Shown here: positions 33,052 through 41,418 of the stretch, piece by piece
Position numbering within the stretch: the stretch's first letter is position 1
How the letters are laid out: the number at the start of each line of letters is the position of its first letter
Assembly: GCF_004217545.1 (NCBI RefSeq)
Contig: NZ_SHKY01000001.1
Span: 4,464,001 to 4,528,000 of the forward strand
DNA from: Krasilnikovia cinnamomea
GTDB lineage: Bacteria > Actinomycetota > Actinomycetes > Mycobacteriales > Micromonosporaceae
Direction of reading: 5' to 3'
DNA length: 64,000 nt
Notes under the pieces: model-generated
Told to the model about the DNA's origin: nothing
What the model saw: the letters and a program-made list of their open reading frames with translations, nothing else
The model's database searches: none
Made by a program: the position numbers and the translations under genes

Positions 33052-33116
33052 GCACTGTCGCTCACGCTGACCCGTTTTCGTACACCTTCTTTCTTTCCCA
33101 AGGAGCACCTGCAGTC

Positions 33117-33458
33117 ATGGCCATCGAAGTTCGCGTTCCCACCATCCTGCGCAGCTACACCGGCGGGGCCAAGGTCGTGGAGGGTGCCGGCGCCACGCTG
33201 GGCGCCCTCATCGACGACCTGGACGCCAAGCACTCCGGCCTCAAGGGCCGCCTGATCACGTCCGAGGGCGCCCTGCACCGCTTCGTCAACGTCTACGTCA
33301 ACGACGAGGACGTGCGCTTCCTCGGAGCCCTCGACGCCAAGCTGTCCGACGGCGACTCGGTGACGGTGCTGCCGGCGGTCGCGGGCGGCGCCCTCGGCTT
33401 CGCGGCGGCGGCGGCGCTGCTGGGGCACTCTTCCGGCAGCCGGGCCGAAAGCCGGTAA
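33117..33458 (+). CDS. cysO: sulfur-carrier protein CysO (MoaD/ubiquitin-like), C-terminally extended
   Basis: A protein of 113 residues from ATG 33117, with AAGGAG upstream. The ubiquitin-like fold matches CysO: VRVPTILRSYTGGAKVVEG, LHRFVNVYVNDEDVRFLG and DGDSVTVLPAVAGG. In M. tuberculosis the chain ends at that Gly-Gly, which is thiocarboxylated and loaded with cysteine. Here Gly90-Gly91 is followed by 22 more residues (ALGFAAAAALLGHSSGSRAE and two more). The tail would have to be removed to expose the diglycine, perhaps by Mec. It lies 4 bases upstream of cysM. Confidence 0.9.
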   Translation: MAIEVRVPTILRSYTGGAKVVEGAGATLGALIDDLDAKHSGLKGRLITSEGALHRFVNVYVNDEDVRFLGALDAKLSDGDSVTVLPAVAGGALGFAAAAALLGHSSGSRAESR

Positions 33459-33462
33459 CCCC

Positions 33463-34428
33463 ATGGCTCGCTACGAGAGCCTGCTCGACGCGTGCGGGGG
33501 CACGCCGCTGGTCGGCCTGCCCCGCCTGTCGCCGACGGTGCCCGACGGGGCACCGCCGGTGCGGCTGTGGGCCAAGCTCGAGGATCGCAACCCGACGGGC
33601 AGCATCAAGGACCGGGCCGCGCTGTTCATGGTGCGCGAGGCGGAGGAGTCGGGTCGGCTCCGCCCGGGCGACACCATCCTGGAGCCGACCAGCGGCAACA
33701 CCGGCATCTCGCTGGCCATGGTGGCGAAGCTGCGCGGCTACCGCCTGGTCTGCGTGATGCCGGAGAACGTCTCCGCCGAGCGGGTCCAGCTGCTGCGCAT
33801 GTACGGCGCGGAGATCATCTTCTCGCCCGCCGCGGGTGGCTCCAACCAGGCGGTCGCCACGGCCAAGCAGATCTCGGCCGACCACCCGGACTGGGTCATG
33901 CTGTTCCAGTACGGCAACCCCGCCAACGCGCGTGCCCACTACGAGACCACCGGGCCGGAGCTGCTGCGGGACCTGCCCACGATCACCCACTTCGTGGCCG
34001 GGCTGGGCACCACGGGCACGCTCATGGGCACCGGCCGCTACCTGCGGGAGAAGGTCCCCGGCATCGAGGTCGTCGCGGCCGAGCCGCGTTACGGCGAGCT
34101 GGTGTACGGCCTGCGCAACATCGACGAGGGCTACGTGCCGGAGCTGTACGACGCCACGGTCCTCAACCGCCGGTTCTCCGTGGGCACCCGCGACGCGGTG
34201 CTGCGTACCCGGCAGCTCGTCGAGGTGGAGGGGATCTTCGCGGGCTTCTCGACCGGCGCGATCCTGCATGCGGCGCTGGCCGTGGCGCACGAGGCGGTGA
34301 AGGCGGGCCGCCGCGCCGACGTGGCGTTCGTGGTCGCCGACGGCGGCTGGAAGTACCTGTCCACGGGCGCGTACGGCGGCACCCTCGCCGACGCGGAAGA
34401 GGCCCTCGAGGGCCAGCTCTGGGCCTGA
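33463..34428 (+). CDS. cysM: O-phosphoserine sulfhydrylase (CysO-dependent cysteine synthase)
   Basis: A protein of 321 residues from ATG 33463. PLP lysine is Lys49 in NPTGSIKDRAA; the phosphate-binding loop is TSGNTGISLA. The C-terminal DADEALEGQLWA-like ending matches the CysM of actinobacteria, whose C-terminus closes over the active site. It uses thiocarboxylated CysO as sulfur donor and O-phosphoserine as acceptor. Context with mec and cysO makes this assignment firm. Confidence 0.92.
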   Translation: MARYESLLDACGGTPLVGLPRLSPTVPDGAPPVRLWAKLEDRNPTGSIKDRAALFMVREAEESGRLRPGDTILEPTSGNTGISLAMVAKLRGYRLVCVMPENVSAERVQLLRMYGAEIIFSPAAGGSNQAVATAKQISADHPDWVMLFQYGNPANARAHYETTGPELLRDLPTITHFVAGLGTTGTLMGTGRYLREKVPGIEVVAAEPRYGELVYGLRNIDEGYVPELYDATVLNRRFSVGTRDAVLRTRQLVEVEGIFAGFSTGAILHAALAVAHEAVKAGRRADVAFVVADGGWKYLSTGAYGGTLADAEEALEGQLWA

Positions 34429-34468
34429 GCGGATCCGTGGCACCGTGCGGGGGGCAACGAGGGCACGT

Positions 34469-34819
34469 TCAGTAGTTGACCGCGAGTCCCACGGCCGCCA
34501 CGAGCGGCACCGCGGCACCGAACAACAGCAGCCACGGCGGTCGCCGGCGGTGGATGGACAGGAAGCCGGCGACCGACAGGGCCACGCTGAGCAGGCCGCA
34601 GCACGCGAGCACCGGCACGTACCAGTCCGGGACGCCGCCGCGCACCGAGGACACCAGCCCGCGCACGCCCACCCCGACCCCGGCGAGGCCGAGCAGCGAC
34701 GCGTAACCCGACATCGCCAGCAGCCGCCGGGTGCGCGGCGCCGGGTCGTTCTCGGCCGGGAAGCGGAACATGACCCGGCGTGGCTTCGCGAGCGCCGGTT
34801 CGTTCACGTCTGTGGCCAC
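34469..34819 (-). CDS. small membrane protein
   Basis: A protein of 116 residues from GTG 34819. About three membrane helices are seen: LLAMSGYASLLGLAGVGVGV, VPVLACCGLLSVALSVAGFL, and WLLLFGAAVPLVAAVGLAV. The N-terminal 30 residues are polar. No family is recognised. It is divergent from the MBL phosphodiesterase gene. In mycobacteria rhomboid and murI genes occupy this place; they are absent here. Confidence 0.7.
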   Translation of the reverse strand: MATDVNEPALAKPRRVMFRFPAENDPAPRTRRLLAMSGYASLLGLAGVGVGVRGLVSSVRGGVPDWYVPVLACCGLLSVALSVAGFLSIHRRRPPWLLLFGAAVPLVAAVGLAVNY

Positions 34820-34940
34820 AACGCCTCCGTCGGCTCGGGGCCGCAGCCCACCACGATGCACTTCACGGTGTGCAACGCGGCCGGCTCACGGCCCGTGACG
34901 CCCCATTCAATGATCCAGATCACGTCCTGTGTGACATGTG

Positions 34941-34958
34941 TTGTCGATTTAGCGACAA
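34941..34958. promoter_or_regulatory. inverted repeat, possible operator
   Basis: TTGTCG (34941-34946), six bases ATTTAG, then CGACAA (34953-34958): a perfect 6-bp inverted repeat in an otherwise AT-rich stretch between divergent genes. It could bind a dimeric regulator of one or both. No regulator gene is adjacent. Confidence 0.4.
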
Positions 34959-35088
34959 GTCGATCAGACGTTTACCTGTGGCGCTGGTCCCGGCGTAGGC
35001 TGCGCACCGTGATTGACTGGTCTGACGACTCAGCCACGGGCCGGTCGGCTGGGACGTGGACGACCCAGCGTGAGCCAGAGGAAGCCGC

Positions 35089-35835
35089 ATGCGACTGACC
35101 GTCCTCGGCTGTGCCGGCAGTTTCCCCGGCCCCGAGTCGGCCTGTTCCGCATACCTCGTGGAGGCCGACGGCTTCCGGCTGCTGATCGACTTCGGATCGG
35201 GATCACTGTCGGCGCTGCAACGCTACGCCGGCCTCGACGCGGTCGACGCGATCATGCTCACTCACCTGCACTGCGACCACATGCTCGACGCCTGCACGTA
35301 CGTGGTGGTCCGCCGCTACACCCCGGGCGGGCCGCTGCCGCCGCTGCCCGTGTACGCGCCCATGGGCGCCGCCGAACGCATCGCCGCCGCCTACAGCGCC
35401 GAAGCCGAGCCCGTCGACGACGTCTACACCTTCTACGGGCTGCAGCCGGGCACCTTCCCGATCGGACCGTTCACCGTGACCGTGGACCGGGTCAACCATC
35501 CCATCGAGACGTACGGGGTGCGCGTCGAGCACGGCGGCCGGGTCCTCGCGTACTCGTCGGACACCGCGCCCTGCGACGCCCTGCTGCGCCTGGCCCAGGG
35601 CGCCGACCTGTTCCTGTGTGAGGCGAGTTACCTCGACGGCGTGCAGAACCCGCCCGACCTGCACCTGACCGGCGGCGAGGCGGGCGAGGCGGCCACCAAG
35701 GCGGACGTGGGCCGGCTGCTGCTGACCCACCTCGTTCCCGCCTGGTGTAGCGAGGCATCTACTGTGGAAGCCGCGAGCGCCACCTTCGCGGGCCCGGTCG
35801 ATGTGGTACGCCCGGGCGCCCGCTACGATCTCTGA
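35089..35835 (+). CDS. MBL-fold phosphodiesterase, Rv1339-like (putative cAMP phosphodiesterase)
   Basis: A protein of 248 residues from ATG 35089, with GAGGAAG upstream. It is a metallo-beta-lactamase fold with the RNase Z-like metal site: MLTHLHCDHMLD, NHPIETYGVRVEHGG, SSDTAPCDALL, and a final LLLTHLVP. It lies two genes before rph, the place of Rv1339 in M. tuberculosis, which is reported to hydrolyse cAMP. That activity is transferred by position and family only. Confidence 0.82.
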   Translation: MRLTVLGCAGSFPGPESACSAYLVEADGFRLLIDFGSGSLSALQRYAGLDAVDAIMLTHLHCDHMLDACTYVVVRRYTPGGPLPPLPVYAPMGAAERIAAAYSAEAEPVDDVYTFYGLQPGTFPIGPFTVTVDRVNHPIETYGVRVEHGGRVLAYSSDTAPCDALLRLAQGADLFLCEASYLDGVQNPPDLHLTGGEAGEAATKADVGRLLLTHLVPAWCSEASTVEAASATFAGPVDVVRPGARYDL

Positions 35836-35898
35836 GCTTGCCGCCGGGGGAACGGCATCGGATCGTCAGTTCCTGATGTGACCACGGGAGTGCCCTGC

Positions 35899-37224
35899 AT
35901 GCGCATCGTCCGGCTGGCCAACTTCGTCACACCGCGATCGGGCGGGCTGCGTACCGCGCTGCGCAACCTCGGCGAGGGCTACCAGCGGGCCGGGCACGAA
36001 GCCGTCCTGGTCGTACCGGGGCGCGAGCACTCCGACACCATGACCGCGCAGGGGCGGGTCATCACGCTGCCCGGTGCCGCGCTGCCGCGTACCGCCGGCT
36101 ACCGGGTGCTGGCCGAGCGGCGGGAACTCGCCCGGCTGCTGGACGACCTGGAGCCGGACCGCATCGAGGTGTCCGACCGTTCCACCCTGCGCTGGACCGG
36201 ACACTGGGCCCGGCAGCGCGGCGTCGGCTCCATGATGGTCTCCCACGAGAGTCTCGCCGGGCTGCTCGGCGTGTGGGGGATGCCCGCCCGCGACTCCCTG
36301 GCCGACCGGCTCAACCGGCGCACCGCGCAGGCGTACGACCAGATCGTCTGCACGACCGCGTTCGCCGCCGCCGAGTTCCGCCGCCTCGGCGTACCCAACC
36401 TCGTCGAGGTGCCGCTCGGCGTCGACCTCGCCGGGTTCCACCCCAGCCGGGCCGACGCCGCGGTCCGGGCCCGCTACGCCCGGCCCGACGAGCTGCTGAT
36501 CGTCTACTGCGGCCGGCTGTCCGCGGACAAGCGACCCGAGCTTGCGGTCGACGCGATCGCCACGCTGCGGGCGCGGAAGACACCCGCGGTGCTGGTCGTC
36601 GCGGGGGACGGGGCCCGGCGCACCGCGCTGGCGTACCGCTCGGCCCGGTTGCCGGTGCGGTTCGCCGGGCACCTGTCGGAGCGCTCCGCGGTGGCCGCGC
36701 TGCTGGCCAGCGCCGACGTGGTGCTGGCGCCTGGGCCGGTGGAGACGTTCGGGCTGGCCGCCCTGGAGGCGCTGGCCTGCGGCACCCCGGTGGTGGTCAA
36801 CGCGGCCAGCGCGCTGCCCGAGGTCATCGGCGACGCCGGGCTGGCCGTGCCGGGCACCCCGGAGGCCTTCGCCGACGGCGTACATCAGGTCCTGGGGCGT
36901 CCCGAGGCCGCGCGCCGGGCCGCCGCCCGCGCCCGGGCCGAGCTGTTCGGCTGGCCCCGCGCCGTGGCGGGCTTCCTGCGCGCCCACGACGCCGCGCCCG
37001 CCGCGATGGCCGCGGCCGTCACCCGCCCACGGCCCGCTCCCGGATCGGCCCGCCAGCCCGACCCCGCGCCGCCCCGGCCCACCCTGCTGCGCCCGGCCGT
37101 GCCCGCGAGCCGGACCCGCGCCGCCCACCGCGGCGAGCCCAGATGGGCGGCGAGCGCCGCCTGGGCGGGCACGGCGGCCGAACCCGCCGGGGCGGACGAC
37201 ACCCACGGCGCCCGGTACGCATAA
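35899..37224 (+). CDS. glycosyltransferase family 4 protein
   Basis: A protein of 441 residues from ATG 35899 (GGGAG upstream; a GTG at 35878 is possible). It is a GT-B fold: N-terminal MRIVRLANFVTPRSGGLRTA, the linker EVPLGVDLAGFHP, VYCGRLSADKRPELAVDAI, and the nucleotide-sugar site GPVETFGLAALEALACGTPV. It resembles retaining mannosyl- or glucosyltransferases that act on lipids (PimB/MgtA-like). The C-terminal 75 residues are Pro/Ala/Arg-rich and disordered. Donor and acceptor are unknown. Confidence 0.85.
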   Translation: MRIVRLANFVTPRSGGLRTALRNLGEGYQRAGHEAVLVVPGREHSDTMTAQGRVITLPGAALPRTAGYRVLAERRELARLLDDLEPDRIEVSDRSTLRWTGHWARQRGVGSMMVSHESLAGLLGVWGMPARDSLADRLNRRTAQAYDQIVCTTAFAAAEFRRLGVPNLVEVPLGVDLAGFHPSRADAAVRARYARPDELLIVYCGRLSADKRPELAVDAIATLRARKTPAVLVVAGDGARRTALAYRSARLPVRFAGHLSERSAVAALLASADVVLAPGPVETFGLAALEALACGTPVVVNAASALPEVIGDAGLAVPGTPEAFADGVHQVLGRPEAARRAAARARAELFGWPRAVAGFLRAHDAAPAAMAAAVTRPRPAPGSARQPDPAPPRPTLLRPAVPASRTRAAHRGEPRWAASAAWAGTAAEPAGADDTHGARYA

Positions 37225-37234
37225 GGTGACCGGC

Positions 37235-37966
37235 ATGGCACGCCCCGACGGCCGAGCGGCCGACCACCTGCGACCCGTGACCCTCACCCGGCGGTGGAGC
37301 ATCCACCCCGAGGGCTCCGTGCTGGTCGAGTTCGGCAACACCCGCGTCCTGTGCACCGCCAGCGTCACCGAGGGGGTCCCGCGCTGGCGCAAGGGCTCCG
37401 GCCTGGGCTGGGTCACCGCCGAATACGCGATGCTGCCCCGCGCCACGAACACCCGTGGCGACCGCGAAAGCGTCCGCGGCAAGATCGGCGGCCGGACCCA
37501 CGAGATCTCCCGGCTGATCGGGCGCAGCCTGCGGGCCTGCATCGACCTCAAGGCGCTCGGCGAGAACTCCATCGTGCTCGACTGCGACGTGCTGCAGGCC
37601 GACGGCGGCACCCGCACCGCCGCGATCACCGGCGCGTACGTCGCCCTGCACGACGCGGTGAGCTGGCTGGCCGAGCGCAAGTCGCTGGCCGGCAAGCCGG
37701 CCGCGGTCATGCACCGCTCGGTGCAGGCGGTCAGCGTCGGCATCATCGAGGGCGAGGCCCGGCTGGACCTCGAGTACGCCGAGGACGTGGCGGCCGAGGT
37801 CGACATGAACGTGGTGTGCACCGGCGACGGCGACTTCGTCGAGGTCCAGGGCACCGGCGAGGCGGGCGTGTTCCGCCGCGACCAGCTCGACGCCATGCTC
37901 GACCTCGGGCTGCGCGGCTGCGCCGACCTGGCCGCCGCCCAGCAGAAGGCACTCGCAGGCGCATGA
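37235..37966 (+). CDS. rph: ribonuclease PH
   Basis: A protein of 243 residues from ATG 37235. It follows RNase PH closely: MARPDGRAADHLRPVTLTRR, VLCTASVTEGVPRW, AEYAMLPRATNTR, SRLIGRSLRACIDL and DVLQADGGTRTAAITG. It trims tRNA 3' ends phosphorolytically. The order rph then rdgB is usual in actinobacteria. Its stop overlaps the start of a small repeat-derived frame. Confidence 0.95.
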   Translation: MARPDGRAADHLRPVTLTRRWSIHPEGSVLVEFGNTRVLCTASVTEGVPRWRKGSGLGWVTAEYAMLPRATNTRGDRESVRGKIGGRTHEISRLIGRSLRACIDLKALGENSIVLDCDVLQADGGTRTAAITGAYVALHDAVSWLAERKSLAGKPAAVMHRSVQAVSVGIIEGEARLDLEYAEDVAAEVDMNVVCTGDGDFVEVQGTGEAGVFRRDQLDAMLDLGLRGCADLAAAQQKALAGA

Positions 37967-38025
37967 CCGAGTGCACCGAGCGCAGCGAGGGCCGCGAGGG
38001 CATGCGTGAAGGAGGCTCCGCATGA
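37961..38025 (+). repeat. MIRU-like unit forming a 20-codon mini-ORF between rph and rdgB
   Basis: One unit of the same family as the repeats at 15604. A frame from ATG 37963 overlaps the rph stop (ATGA) and ends with TGA at 38023-38025 overlapping the rdgB start (ATGA). It encodes MTECTERSEGREG and seven more residues, and contains GAAGGAGG, the ribosome site of rdgB. This geometry, a repeat whose ends overlap the stop and start codons of flanking genes, is that of mycobacterial interspersed repetitive units. Its effect should be translational coupling. Confidence 0.8.
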
Positions 38026-38633
38026 CGCGGCTGCTGCTGGCCACGGGGAACAAGAAGAAGCTCGCCGAGCTGCAGCGCATCCTCGACCAGGCACTCGGCG
38101 CGCACCAGGTCGAGCTGGTCGGGCTGGCCGACGTCCCCGACTACCCCGAGGTGCCCGAGACCGGGCTGACGTTCGGGGAGAACGCCCTGATCAAGGCCCG
38201 CGAGGGCGTTTCCCGGACCGGCCTGCCCACCGTGGCGGACGACTCCGGCCTGGCCGTGGACGCGCTCAACGGCATGCCCGGCGTGTTCAGCGCCCGCTGG
38301 TCCGGCCGGCACGGCGACGACGCCGCCAACCTGGACCTGGTGCTGGCCCAGATCGGCGACGTGCCGGACGCCCAGCGCGGCGGCGCGTTCGTGTGCGCGG
38401 CCGCCCTGGTGTTGCCGAACGGCCGCGAGCACCTCGTGGAGGGCCGCCAGCGCGGCCGGATCCTGCGGACCCGCCGCGGCGAGGGCGGCTTCGGGTACGA
38501 CCCGATCTTCCTCGGCGACGGTCAGGACCGGACGAACGCGGAACTCAGCCCGGCCGACAAGGACGCGATCAGCCACCGCGGCAAGGCGTTCCGCGAGCTG
38601 TCCAAGGTGATCGCCCGCGAGCTGCCCCGCTGA
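38022..38633 (+). CDS. rdgB: XTP/dITP diphosphatase (RdgB/HAM1)
   Basis: A protein of 203 residues from ATG 38022. It has the nucleotide-binding start LLLATGNKKKLAELQRIL, VADDSGLAVDALNG, GGFGYDPIF and a SHRGKAF ending, all typical of the family. It removes non-canonical purine nucleoside triphosphates. It follows rph, with translation apparently coupled through the repeat-derived mini-frame. Confidence 0.94.
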   Translation: MTRLLLATGNKKKLAELQRILDQALGAHQVELVGLADVPDYPEVPETGLTFGENALIKAREGVSRTGLPTVADDSGLAVDALNGMPGVFSARWSGRHGDDAANLDLVLAQIGDVPDAQRGGAFVCAAALVLPNGREHLVEGRQRGRILRTRRGEGGFGYDPIFLGDGQDRTNAELSPADKDAISHRGKAFRELSKVIARELPR

Positions 38634-38651
38634 GCTCCCGCACCGCCTGCA

Positions 38652-38701
38652 AGATCTTGGAGCGCAGTGGCCCCTCTGAGGGCCAGGAGTCTCCAAGATC
38701 T
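38652..38701. terminator. nested hairpin between convergent rdgB and hutH
   Basis: Outer arms AGATCTTGGAG (38652-38662) and CTCCAAGATCT (38691-38701) pair perfectly over 11 bp. Inner arms TGGCCC (38668-38673) and GGGCCA (38680-38685) pair over 6 bp with a CTCTGA loop. The place between two convergent genes fits a bidirectional terminator; there is no T run. Confidence 0.65.
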
Positions 38702-38719
38702 CGGGCGCCGATGGCGTGG

Positions 38720-40258
38720 TCAGCGCAGCGGGCCCGTGGCGGCCTCGATCTCGGCGCGCAGCGCCCGGCCGGACACCACCGCGCGGGCCTGCTCCAGCAC
38801 CGGCGCCAGGAACACGTCCGGACCCGGCTCACCGGCGAACGCCCCGACCGCCGCGACCGCCGCCCGGCCCGCCGGGGACGGGGTCATCGGCGCCCGCAGT
38901 TGCAGGCCACGCACCGCGCTGAGCAGTTCGACGGCGAGCAGGCTGGTCAGGTTGTCCAGGACGGTACGCAGCTTCTTCGCCGCGGCCCAGCCCATCGACA
39001 CGTGGTCCTCCTGCATGCCGCTGGTGGGCAGGGAGTCCACCGAGGCGGGTGCGGCCAGCCGCCGGTTCTCCGCGACGATCCCGGCCGCGGTGTACTGCGC
39101 GATCATCAGGCCCGAGTTGACCCCGGCGTCGGGGGACAGGAACGGCGGCAGGTCCCGGGAACGGGTCACGTCCAGCAGCCGGTCCACCCGGCGTTCCGCG
39201 ATCGCGCCGACCTCGGCGGCCGCGATGGCCAGGAAGTCCGCCGCGAAGCCCAGCGGGGCGCCGTGGAAGTTGCCCGTGGACTCGACCCGGCCGTCCGGCA
39301 GCACCACCGGGTTGTCCACCACGGACAGCAGCTCGCGTCCCGCGACGGTGGTGACGAACTCCAGCGTGTCCCGTGCCGCGCCCGCCACCTGCGGCGCACA
39401 CCGCATCGAGTACGCGTCCTGCACCGCATGCGCCAGGTCGTCCCGGTGCGAGTCCATGATCGTCGAGTCCTGGAGCAGCCGGTAGATGTTCGCGGCCGAC
39501 GCGGCCTGGCCCGGGTGCGGCCGGATCGTGTGCAGCTCCGGCAGGAACGGCCGCTCCGAACCCAGCATCGCCTCGATCGCCAGCGCCGCGGTCACATCCG
39601 CCATGGCGAACAGGTGGGCGGCGTCGTCAATCGCCAGCAGCAGCATGCCCAGCATGCCGTCGGTGCCGTTGATCAGCGCCAGGCCCTCCTTCGCGGCCAG
39701 TTCGAGCGGGTTCAGCCCGGCCGCCTGCAGCGCCTCGGCGGCGGCGACCCGCACACCGTCCTTACCCAGCACCCAGCCCTCGCCGAGCAGCACCAGCGCG
39801 CAGTGCGCCAGCGGGGCCAGGTCCCCGGACGCGCCCAGCGAACCGTGCTCCGGCACCCACGGGGTGATGTCGTGGTTGAGCAGGTCCACCAGGCCGTACG
39901 CCAGCTCGGGGCGGACCCCGGAGCGGCCCAGCGCCAGCGAACGCACCCGCAGCAGGATCATGGCCCGCACCACCTCGCGGGGCATCGGCGCGCCGACGCC
40001 GGCGGCGTGCGAGCGGATCAGCGCATGCTGCAGCTCGGCGCGGCGTTCCGGGGCGATCGCGGTGTTGGCGAGCGCCCCGAAGCCGGTGGAGACCCCGTAC
40101 ACGGGACGGCCGGAGGCCTCGATGCCGTCCACGATGGCGCGGCTGGTCCGCATCGCGTCGACGGTCGCGGCGGCGAGTTCGACCCGGGCGTCACCCCGGG
40201 CCACGGCGAGAACGTCGGCGGGGGTGATGCCGGTGGGTTCGACGATGACGGTGCTCAT
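38720..40258 (-). CDS. hutH: histidine ammonia-lyase
   Basis: A protein of 512 residues from ATG 40258. The MIO cofactor tripeptide Ala-Ser-Gly is present in HGSLGASGDLAPLAH. Other family features: GVSTGFGALANTAI, NGTDGMLGML, and SSVDSLPTSGMQEDHVSMG-like SVDSLPTSGMQEDHVSMGWA. It converts histidine to urocanate. Its start overlaps the hutI stop (ATGA), so it is the last gene of the hut operon. Confidence 0.95.
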   Translation of the reverse strand: MSTVIVEPTGITPADVLAVARGDARVELAAATVDAMRTSRAIVDGIEASGRPVYGVSTGFGALANTAIAPERRAELQHALIRSHAAGVGAPMPREVVRAMILLRVRSLALGRSGVRPELAYGLVDLLNHDITPWVPEHGSLGASGDLAPLAHCALVLLGEGWVLGKDGVRVAAAEALQAAGLNPLELAAKEGLALINGTDGMLGMLLLAIDDAAHLFAMADVTAALAIEAMLGSERPFLPELHTIRPHPGQAASAANIYRLLQDSTIMDSHRDDLAHAVQDAYSMRCAPQVAGAARDTLEFVTTVAGRELLSVVDNPVVLPDGRVESTGNFHGAPLGFAADFLAIAAAEVGAIAERRVDRLLDVTRSRDLPPFLSPDAGVNSGLMIAQYTAAGIVAENRRLAAPASVDSLPTSGMQEDHVSMGWAAAKKLRTVLDNLTSLLAVELLSAVRGLQLRAPMTPSPAGRAAVAAVGAFAGEPGPDVFLAPVLEQARAVVSGRALRAEIEAATGPLR

Positions 40259-41418
40259 GGTTGGACTCCGCGGTGCAGGACGGAACTGATGAGGGGTACG
40301 CCGGGCCGGTAGGCCAGGTGCAGGTAAGAGGGGGCGTCGAGGACGACCAGGTCGGCGCGGGCGCCCGGGCGCAACACGCCGACGTCGGTGCGGCGCAGGG
40401 CCCGCGCGCCGCCCGCGGTCGCGGACCACAGCGCCTCGGCCGGGGTCATCCGCATTTCCCGTACGGCCAGCGCGATGCACAACGGCATCGACGACGTGTA
40501 CGACGAACCCGGGTTGCAGTCCGTGGCCAGCGCGACCGTGGCTCCGGCGTCGATCAGCCGCCGCGCGTCCGGGTACGGCGAACGGGTGGAGAACTCCGCG
40601 CCCGGCAGCAGCGTGGCCACGGTGTCGCCGCCCGCCAGCGCGTCCACGTCCGCGTTGCTCAGGTGGGTGCAGTGGTCGGCGCTGGCCGCCCCAAGCTCGA
40701 CGGCCAGCCGCACCCCGGGCCCTTCGGTGAGCTGGTTGGCGTGCACGCGCACCCCGAGCCCGGCCTTCGCCCCGGCCGTGAGCACGGCCCGGGCCTGGTC
40801 GCCGTCGAACGCGCCGCGCTCGCAGAACACGTCCACCCAGCGGGCATGCCCGGCGGCCGCGGCCAGCATCGGCCCGGTCACCAGGTCGACGTAGTCGTCG
40901 GGATGGTCGGCGTACTCGGCGGGCACCACGTGCGCGCCCAGGAACGTCGTCTCGTCGGTCAGTTCGGCGGCGATCCGCAGGCTGCGGGCCTCGTCGGGGA
41001 CGCTCAGGCCGTACCCACTCTTGATCTCGATCGTGGTGGTGCCCTGCCGCAGCGCCTCCGCGACCAGGCGCCGCGCGGACGCGCGCAGGTCGTCGTCGCT
41101 GGCGGCGCGGGTCGCCGCGACGGTGGTGCGGATGCCGCCGCCGGTGTACGGCTCACCGGCCATCCGGGCCGCGAACTCGGCCGCCCGGTCGCCCGCGAAG
41201 ATCAGGTGGGCGTGGCTGTCCACGAAGCCGGGCAGCACCCCGCCGCCGTCCGCGTCGAGCCGGGCGTCGGCCGGTGGCGCCGCCGCGCGTGGCCCGACCC
41301 AGGCGACCCGGTCGCCGTCGACGACCACGGCGGCGTCGCGGACGATGCCCAGTGGTCCCTCACCCGCCGCCGGATCGTTGGTGACGAGTTCGCCGATGTT
41401 GGTGACGAGCAGGCTCAC
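40255..41418 (-). CDS. hutI: imidazolonepropionase
   Basis: A protein of 387 residues from GTG 41418. It is an amidohydrolase-superfamily enzyme: VDSHAHLIFAGDRAAEF, then EIKSGYGLS, GAHVVPAEYAD, VHANQLTEGPG, and ATDCNPGSSYTSSM near the end. It opens the imidazolone ring to give formiminoglutamate. It lies between a small frame after hutF and hutH in the operon. Confidence 0.94.
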   Translation of the reverse strand: MSLLVTNIGELVTNDPAAGEGPLGIVRDAAVVVDGDRVAWVGPRAAAPPADARLDADGGGVLPGFVDSHAHLIFAGDRAAEFAARMAGEPYTGGGIRTTVAATRAASDDDLRASARRLVAEALRQGTTTIEIKSGYGLSVPDEARSLRIAAELTDETTFLGAHVVPAEYADHPDDYVDLVTGPMLAAAAGHARWVDVFCERGAFDGDQARAVLTAGAKAGLGVRVHANQLTEGPGVRLAVELGAASADHCTHLSNADVDALAGGDTVATLLPGAEFSTRSPYPDARRLIDAGATVALATDCNPGSSYTSSMPLCIALAVREMRMTPAEALWSATAGGARALRRTDVGVLRPGARADLVVLDAPSYLHLAYRPGVPLISSVLHRGVQP

